Below, piece after piece: positions 59,061-64,000 of a stretch of DNA of 64,000 nt; position 1 is the first letter of the stretch; each line of letters opens with the position of its first letter. The stretch is from Pseudomonas reinekei (GTDB taxonomy: Bacteria; Pseudomonadota; Gammaproteobacteria; Pseudomonadales; Pseudomonadaceae), in the NCBI RefSeq assembly GCF_001945365.1, contig NZ_MSTQ01000026.1, forward strand, positions 1-64,000, in the 5' to 3' direction. The notes beneath the pieces were generated by a model. That model was not told the origin of the DNA and did not search any database. It saw nothing but the letters and a program-made list of their open reading frames with translations. Made by a program: the position numbers and the translations under genes.

Positions 59061-59645
59061 TCAACTTCCGGTCTTGCTGGTCACGGTCAGTATGTCGGTG
59101 TAGGTCACATACACACTTTGGCCTACTTTCAGGTCTTTCAGTTTGGCTTGAACTTCGGGCCTTACCACATCAACCGTCTTGGACTGCCCTTTAGGATTTT
59201 CGAACGTCACTCGATTGTTCTTTACATCGATACCGGTGATTTTCAGCTGTACCTGTACCTGACGGTAGGCTTCGCCACCAGGGTTGTCACTGCCCGGTGC
59301 GGCGCGGACTTCACCGGTTCGCTCAATGCTGCCTGGCAGACCCTTGTCGATATCGGTGTCCAGGTAGGCCGCGACAGCGCGGGTTACCTTGACGTCGACC
59401 TGATCCCCGGCTTTCAGCTTGCCGAGGTTCTTGGCTTTGTCGGTCATTTGCACATGCACCTGATTGCCTTCAGGCCCCTCAAGTACGACTTGATGGTTGG
59501 CGGCATCGACAGAAACGACCTTGGTGGTGACTTGATCCGCCTCCACGACGGCAGACAGCGGAATGTCCGCGGCGACGGCGCTCAGGCTGGTGGCAGAGAG
59601 CAAGGTGGCGAGGGTGATGGCTTTGGTCAGTGCGTGGCGTTTCAT
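59061..59645 (-). CDS. Secreted protein of unknown function
   Basis: 194 aa. Signal peptide (MKRHALTKAITLATLLSATSLSAVAA). The mature part is beta-rich with two similar halves: VVSVDAANHQVVLEGPEGNQVHV and ITGIDVKNNRVTFENPKGQSKTVDV, each followed by a KAGDQVDVKVT/KVGQSVYVTYT strand pair, i.e. an internal duplication of an OB-like domain. ATG 59643-59645 is chosen to fit the signal peptide. Function unknown; single gene. Confidence 0.8.
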   Translation of the reverse strand: MKRHALTKAITLATLLSATSLSAVAADIPLSAVVEADQVTTKVVSVDAANHQVVLEGPEGNQVHVQMTDKAKNLGKLKAGDQVDVKVTRAVAAYLDTDIDKGLPGSIERTGEVRAAPGSDNPGGEAYRQVQVQLKITGIDVKNNRVTFENPKGQSKTVDVVRPEVQAKLKDLKVGQSVYVTYTDILTVTSKTGS

Positions 59646-59744
59646 AGGCAGAACATTCCCTGTGATCATTGGCGACAAGCGGCGTTGCACTTACGTGCAA
59701 CGCCGCGTGCGAATGAGCATAGACGCTGTTCCGGGAGTTAGACG

Positions 59745-59915
59745 CTAATCTGCAGTCTTGGCCGTTTCTTGGGCAGTGGATTCGCCGCTGGCCGTGCCTT
59801 TGCCGCTTTCCTTGCGCCGCGTAGGGTCGGTGGGACGCAGGGCATCGTTATCGCGTTCGGTTTCTCCGGGAGGTCTCGGTTCGTCTGGGTTTTCTGATTC
59901 CGGTGTCGGTTTCAT
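59745..59915 (-). CDS. Small disordered hydrophilic protein
   Basis: 56 aa, MKPTPESENPDEPRPPGETE... to ...ESTAQETAKTAD. It is rich in Pro, Glu, Thr, Ser and Lys, with no hydrophobic core, so it is probably unstructured. GAGG lies 7 nt upstream of ATG 59913-59915. It stands between two unrelated minus-strand genes. A real but uncharacterised small protein is likely. Confidence 0.55.
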   Translation of the reverse strand: MKPTPESENPDEPRPPGETERDNDALRPTDPTRRKESGKGTASGESTAQETAKTAD

Positions 59916-60009
59916 GGGATTTTCCTCAGGCCTCGGGGTCGTCAACTTCCCGGGCCACATTAATGGCCATCATGATTTAGGAGGCCCGCGCGCTGCCGAG
60001 AGTTCCGAC

Positions 60010-61083
60010 TCAATACCCGGTCATTTCCAGATAGCCCTGCCCACCGTGACTTCCGCTCAAGCGCACCGGGCCTTCCCAGTAAGGGATGCGCAAACCCATC
60101 CAGGCATTGGGGTTGAGGGCGTTGATGACGATGTCGAGGTGTTTGCCGGGAATCTGGATCGACCAGCGCACCGGCATCTTGCGGCCTGCCACGGTAGCGG
60201 TGTCCTGGGGGACGAGGCGGATGTCGTCGGCCCGGAGCATCTGCGTCTGGCCTTGAGCATCGATCCATGTCCCGGTCAGATAAGGCTCACCGTCCTTGTG
60301 CCGCATGCGATAGAGCATCACCTGTTCGCCGCTGTCCAGGTGCAGGGAAAACCAGTCCCAGCCGGTCTGGTTGGCGGTCAGGGGCTGGCTGCTCCATTCA
60401 CGGTCGAGCCATGCCGGGCCGCTGACCTGATAGTGCTTGCCGTCGATCTCCAGGGTACCGCTGGCCTGGAAAAACGGCTGGCTGTAGTAATACGACGCCT
60501 GACCCTGCTCGGATTTCTGACTGAACCCATTGTCGCCTTGCAGCACCAACGGTCGTGTCGAGGTCAGCCGCAACTGGTAGCTAAAGGATTTGTCGCGTGC
60601 GCTGAGCTGCAGGTCAGCCAGCGGATTATCGGCAGAAGCCTGGCTATTGAACGCCCAGTCGTCGATCCACGCATTGAACGGCGCCACGCTGACACCTGCC
60701 TGACCAACGCCCCCCCGGGCATAACGCTCGGCCGCGTGATGCACCGTCGCCGAGGTCACGGCCGCATGCCCGAGCCAGATCGTCGGGCTCTCCCACCCCG
60801 CCACCTCCGGCGTGGCTTTCAAGGCGCTGCGAAACAACGTCCACTGCGCGCCGAATTCGTGGCCCTGTACGTCCTTGAGGTTGGCGGTGACGTACCACCA
60901 CTCGATGCGAAAACCGTCGTGGGGGCCGTGATCCGTCGGGAAGCTGAACACCCGGTCCGGCACCACCGGCGTGAACGCGGCCGCCTGGTTGCCCAACCCG
61001 GCAAAGCCTTTTTCCGTGGTGGGCGATTGATCGCAGCCACTCAACCACAACGCCAACAGGCACGCCGCAAGCTTAATCCTCAT
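60010..61083 (-). CDS. CrtC/AttH-like lipocalin-fold lipoprotein
   Basis: 357 aa. Lipobox LSGC at about residues 14-17. FPTDHGPHDGFRIEWWYVTANLKD is the CrtC N-terminal (lipocalin-like hydrolase) signature; GPAWLDREWSSQPL and GWDWFSLHLDSGEQVMLYRMR are the conserved core. In other bacteria such genes follow an ABC exporter (AttEFGH-type), as here. ATG 61081-61083 overlaps the permease gene by 11 nt. It probably acts at the envelope with the exporter; substrate unknown. Confidence 0.88.
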   Translation of the reverse strand: MRIKLAACLLALWLSGCDQSPTTEKGFAGLGNQAAAFTPVVPDRVFSFPTDHGPHDGFRIEWWYVTANLKDVQGHEFGAQWTLFRSALKATPEVAGWESPTIWLGHAAVTSATVHHAAERYARGGVGQAGVSVAPFNAWIDDWAFNSQASADNPLADLQLSARDKSFSYQLRLTSTRPLVLQGDNGFSQKSEQGQASYYYSQPFFQASGTLEIDGKHYQVSGPAWLDREWSSQPLTANQTGWDWFSLHLDSGEQVMLYRMRHKDGEPYLTGTWIDAQGQTQMLRADDIRLVPQDTATVAGRKMPVRWSIQIPGKHLDIVINALNPNAWMGLRIPYWEGPVRLSGSHGGQGYLEMTGY

Positions 61084-63556
61084 GGGCAAAGGTCCTCAGC
61101 AAGTCCGCCGGCTGCGTGCGATACAACGCATAAAGCGGCCACGCCGATGCCAGCAACGTCGCCATCCATGCCAGCCCCATCAGCTGCAGCAATTGCAGGG
61201 GGAACACCCGCAAAGGCAAGCGCCAGCCAAACGCCTGGACGTTGATCACCGTGTCGAGGCACCAGGCCAGCGCAATGCCCAGCGGCAGCGCCAGCACCAG
61301 TGTCAGCACCGCCAGCAACCAGGTTTGTCCAAGGTTGAGCAGCATCAATTGCCGTCGCGTCACCCCCAGCACCCATAACGGTGCCAGTTGTCCGAGGCGG
61401 CTCTGGCTCTGGGTCAGCAGGCTGATGAACAACGCCACGCCAGCCACGCACAGGGTCAGGCTGTTGAGCGCGGCGGTGGCGGCGAACGTGCGCTCGAAGA
61501 CTTGCGTGGACCAGCCCTTGAGCCGTGCCTGATCGACAATGCGACTGTCTTCCAGGTCGAAACGCGCTTGCAGGGTTTGGAGGAACGGCGCAATCAACGC
61601 GGGCTCGATGCGCAGATTGAAACGGTTGGGCGTCAATTGCGGCCAACCGCGCAGCAGATGGTTGATGTTGACCAGCACGTGGCCCTTGGGATTGCCGTAA
61701 TCGGCATAGATCCCGACGATGCGCGGCGACCACGGACCATTGGGCGTCGAGATCGCCAGATGATCGCCCAAGCCAACCTTCAAACGCCGGGCCAGCTGTT
61801 CGCTGAGCATCACCGCATCGTCCGTCGCGAGCTGATCCCACGGCTTGTCACCCAAGGCTTCCAGCAGCGGCCAGTGCTGACGATAGGTCGGATGATTGAT
61901 CACCCCGAACACATCCGCCGGCCAGCCTTGCAATTGAACCGACACCTGCCAGTTGGGCAACACCGCCGTGAGCTGCGGCTGCTGCGCGAGCCAGCTGTGC
62001 AGCTCACGGGCCTGGGTCGGGTTTTGCGGATTGAGGTAGAGTTCGGCGGTCAGGCGTTGTTCGAGCCAATCGCTGAAGGTCTGGCGAAAACCGGCGGTCA
62101 TGCTGCCAGCGCCGATGTTCGCGGCCAACGCCAACAACAGCGCCATCAGCGCCAGGCTCAGGGCGGGTAGCTGTTGGCGACAGTCGGCGAGAAACCACTG
62201 GCCGAGCACCGAGCGACTACGTTGCAACAATACGTTGAGCAGCACATTGAGCACCACGGGCAGCGCCAGTGCGGCGCCGATCAACAGTGTCGCCATCAAC
62301 ACAAACCCACTGATCAGGCTGTCACCGAAGATCAGCGCCAGCCCGGCGATGCCCAAGGTGAGTGTCGCCACCCAGCCCTGGCGCCGCAACCACCGGGCGT
62401 GCGCCTGATGCCACGCCTGCGGATCGGCCAGGGCCAGTAATGGCAAGCGCGACGCCCGCCATAAACTGCTGGCCCCGGCGAGCAAAGCGCCAAACAGGCT
62501 CAAGCCGATTCCGCCGAGCCACCACAGCGGACTGAGGTTCAACTGCCCCGCCACTTCGGCGCCGTACAGGCCACGAAGGCTGGCGGCGACATCCGGCAGC
62601 AGCACGCCGGCCAGCAAATAACCACTGATCACCCCGGCGACGCCGCCGATCAAGGCCAGCCCACCCAGTTCAACCGCGAGGCAGGTGATCATCATCCGCG
62701 CGCTGACGCCGCAGGCGCGCATCGTCCGCAGCAAACCACGGCGTTGTTCCAGCGCAAGGCCAATCGCGGCATGGACGATAAACAGCCCGACCACGAACGA
62801 CAGAAACCCCAAGGCATTGAGATTCAGATGGAAGCTCTCGGTCAGGCGCGCCAGATTATTTTCTTCAGCACTGCTGTTGTATTGCAGTTGCCCCTTGAAC
62901 GCGTCGGGAAGCGGCGCGGTGAAACCCTTGGGCAGCAGCAGGCGCGACAGCTGGTCCGGCAAGCCGAGAATCTGTTGGGCGAAACCGATGTCCACCAGCA
63001 GCACGCCGGGGGCCATATCAGTTTGAACACGCAGTGGCGGCAATCGCATCCCGTTGACTGTCGACGGCCGCTCGCCTTCGCGTAAACCCAAGGCTTGCAG
63101 GGTCGAGGGCGAAATCCAGGCACTGCCCGGCGGCGTAAAAAATTCGACAACCTGCTCGATCGCCAGCGCCTGCCCCGCCACGGGCGAACCGCTCGGCAAT
63201 GACACAGGTTCGATGCCCATCAGTTGCAGTCGCTGATCTTCATGGTCCTTGAGCGTCAGTCGCCCTTGCAGCACCGGCGACACCGGCCACCCGGCGCGGC
63301 GCAGGTCGACAAACCATTGCTGGGGGAACGTGCCGCCAGCGATAGCACTGAGGCTGGCCTGGGGTTCGCCGCCGATCAGCTGACTGGCGCGCGCATAGCT
63401 TTCTCGCGCCTGACTGTTCAAGGCTTGCACACCGGTCAACAGGCTGGTGGCCAGCCACAACCCGGTCAGTACACTGAAAAACTGCACCGGATGTTGCCGC
63501 CAGTGGCTGAGCAGCGCCCGCAGGGTTTCACCGAAGATGCGCACCTCAGCGACCAT
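61073..63556 (-). CDS. ABC exporter permease, FtsX/MacB-like duplicated type
   Basis: 827 aa with about ten membrane helices. Two FtsX domains: one near ALGFLSFVVGLFIVHAAIGLAL...RTMRACGVSARMM, the other near the C-terminus (LTLCVAGVALFISLLTQSQSRLGQLAPLWVLGVTRRQLM). Two large periplasmic domains lie between. This layout is that of AttF/G- or YbbP-like permeases. ATG 63554-63556 overlaps the ATPase stop by 11 nt. Partner of the ATPase upstream and the AttH-like lipoprotein downstream. Confidence 0.9.
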   Translation of the reverse strand: MVAEVRIFGETLRALLSHWRQHPVQFFSVLTGLWLATSLLTGVQALNSQARESYARASQLIGGEPQASLSAIAGGTFPQQWFVDLRRAGWPVSPVLQGRLTLKDHEDQRLQLMGIEPVSLPSGSPVAGQALAIEQVVEFFTPPGSAWISPSTLQALGLREGERPSTVNGMRLPPLRVQTDMAPGVLLVDIGFAQQILGLPDQLSRLLLPKGFTAPLPDAFKGQLQYNSSAEENNLARLTESFHLNLNALGFLSFVVGLFIVHAAIGLALEQRRGLLRTMRACGVSARMMITCLAVELGGLALIGGVAGVISGYLLAGVLLPDVAASLRGLYGAEVAGQLNLSPLWWLGGIGLSLFGALLAGASSLWRASRLPLLALADPQAWHQAHARWLRRQGWVATLTLGIAGLALIFGDSLISGFVLMATLLIGAALALPVVLNVLLNVLLQRSRSVLGQWFLADCRQQLPALSLALMALLLALAANIGAGSMTAGFRQTFSDWLEQRLTAELYLNPQNPTQARELHSWLAQQPQLTAVLPNWQVSVQLQGWPADVFGVINHPTYRQHWPLLEALGDKPWDQLATDDAVMLSEQLARRLKVGLGDHLAISTPNGPWSPRIVGIYADYGNPKGHVLVNINHLLRGWPQLTPNRFNLRIEPALIAPFLQTLQARFDLEDSRIVDQARLKGWSTQVFERTFAATAALNSLTLCVAGVALFISLLTQSQSRLGQLAPLWVLGVTRRQLMLLNLGQTWLLAVLTLVLALPLGIALAWCLDTVINVQAFGWRLPLRVFPLQLLQLMGLAWMATLLASAWPLYALYRTQPADLLRTFAHED

Positions 63557-64000
63557 CCACACCGGCCAGGCGACCACCGTGCAGCACCACTTTTTCGGCC
63601 AGCTGCGCCGCCACGCCGGGGCTGTGGGTGACCATCAACAACGTCGTGGCACTGTCATCGAGCAACTCCAACAATAACCTCAACACCTCGGCGCTGGTGG
63701 TTTCATCGAGGCTGCCGGTGGGTTCGTCGGCCAGCAACAATTTCGGTTGCGAGGCCAGCGCTCGCCCCAGTGCAACCCGTTGTTGCTGGCCACCGGAGAG
63801 TTGTTCCGGATAGCGTTTGAGCAAATCGCCAAGCCCCAAACGCTGCACCAGGTGCGCCTGCCAGTGTGGATCATGGCGACCGGCAAGCCGTGCCTGGAAG
63901 GCCAGGTTGTCCTCCACCCGCAGGCTGCCGATCAGGTTGAACTGCTGGAACACCAGACCGATCTCAGTTCGCCGCCAGCTCGCCAGTTGCCCTTCGTTCA
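63546..64000 (-). CDS. ABC exporter ATPase, LolD/MacB-like (cut by window end)
   Basis: Only the C-terminal ~150 residues are present; the Walker A part lies outside. Visible: Q-loop GLVFQQFNLIGSL, signature LSGGQQQRVALGRALA, Walker B LLLADEPTGSLD, D-loop, and H-loop His in LMVTHSPGVA. It powers the FtsX permease encoded next. The frame stays open to position 64000. Confidence 0.92.
   Translation of the reverse strand, partial: NEGQLASWRRTEIGLVFQQFNLIGSLRVEDNLAFQARLAGRHDPHWQAHLVQRLGLGDLLKRYPEQLSGGQQQRVALGRALASQPKLLLADEPTGSLDETTSAEVLRLLLELLDDSATTLLMVTHSPGVAAQLAEKVVLHGGRLAGVDGR

Overview
The window reads as a chromosome segment from a fluorescent Pseudomonas (P. fluorescens/putida type). Evidence: high G+C, NNC/NNG codon use, Pseudomonas gene families throughout (AruFG-like, DhcAB-AtoB, FtrA-like, PA4872-like, HglS), and several paired REP hairpins carrying the typical core AGCTTGCTCGCG. 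No rRNA, tRNA, CRISPR array, prophage or insertion sequence was recognised. Both ends cut genes.

Layout. 1-2 kb: an unknown partial gene, then an MNIO (DUF692) enzyme and its DUF2063 partner with a terminator. 2-5.8 kb: acetamidase/formamidase, SAM methyltransferase, sirtuin. 5.8-9.4 kb: LysR regulator divergent from a CoA-transferase (A and B subunits) and thiolase operon for 3-oxoacid or dehydrocarnitine use. 9.6-17.3 kb: NRAMP transporter, a membrane protein, a small secreted protein, an esterase, an M14-type deacylase with a basic amino-acid binding protein, rhodanese, and an FtrA-like regulator.

17.4-42.4 kb is the most remarkable part. A minus-strand operon (26975 to 17366) runs: receiver-only response regulator, PilB/GspE ATPase, PilM/N/O/P-like assembly proteins, a lipoprotein secretin with TPRs, three pseudopilins, and then the curli exporter genes csgE, csgF and csgG. 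Upstream on the same strand lies a second operon (38970 to 27196): a giant 1949-residue multicopper oxidase of the Pseudomonas MnxG (Mn(II) oxidase) type, a YVTN beta-propeller protein, two SCO/SenC copper chaperones, a cytochrome c fused to a periplasmic-binding domain, and a PpiC foldase. A lytic transglycosylase (minus strand) and, divergently, a major pseudopilin, a GspF protein and a secreted Gly/His-rich repeat protein (plus strand) complete it. Both long operons have GG-N10-GC sigma-54 promoters, preceded by a shared dyad CCCC-N6-GGGGAA. I infer one co-regulated envelope system that assembles, exports and matures a surface metal oxidase.

42.5-48.2 kb: LysR regulator, isochorismatase-like hydrolase, YtcJ-like amidohydrolase with an ABM-domain membrane protein, CobF and a histidine-phosphatase-like protein. 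48.2-58 kb: a possible 36-aa ORF, a second aruF/aruG-like pair, oxaloacetate decarboxylase, MASE2-GGDEF cyclase, Baeyer-Villiger monooxygenase plus hydrolase, HglS-type 2-oxoadipate dioxygenase and a DJ-1/PfpI protein. 58-64 kb: an orphan Hcp with terminator, two small unknown proteins, and an ABC exporter (ATPase cut by the window end, FtsX permease) with a CrtC/AttH-like lipoprotein.
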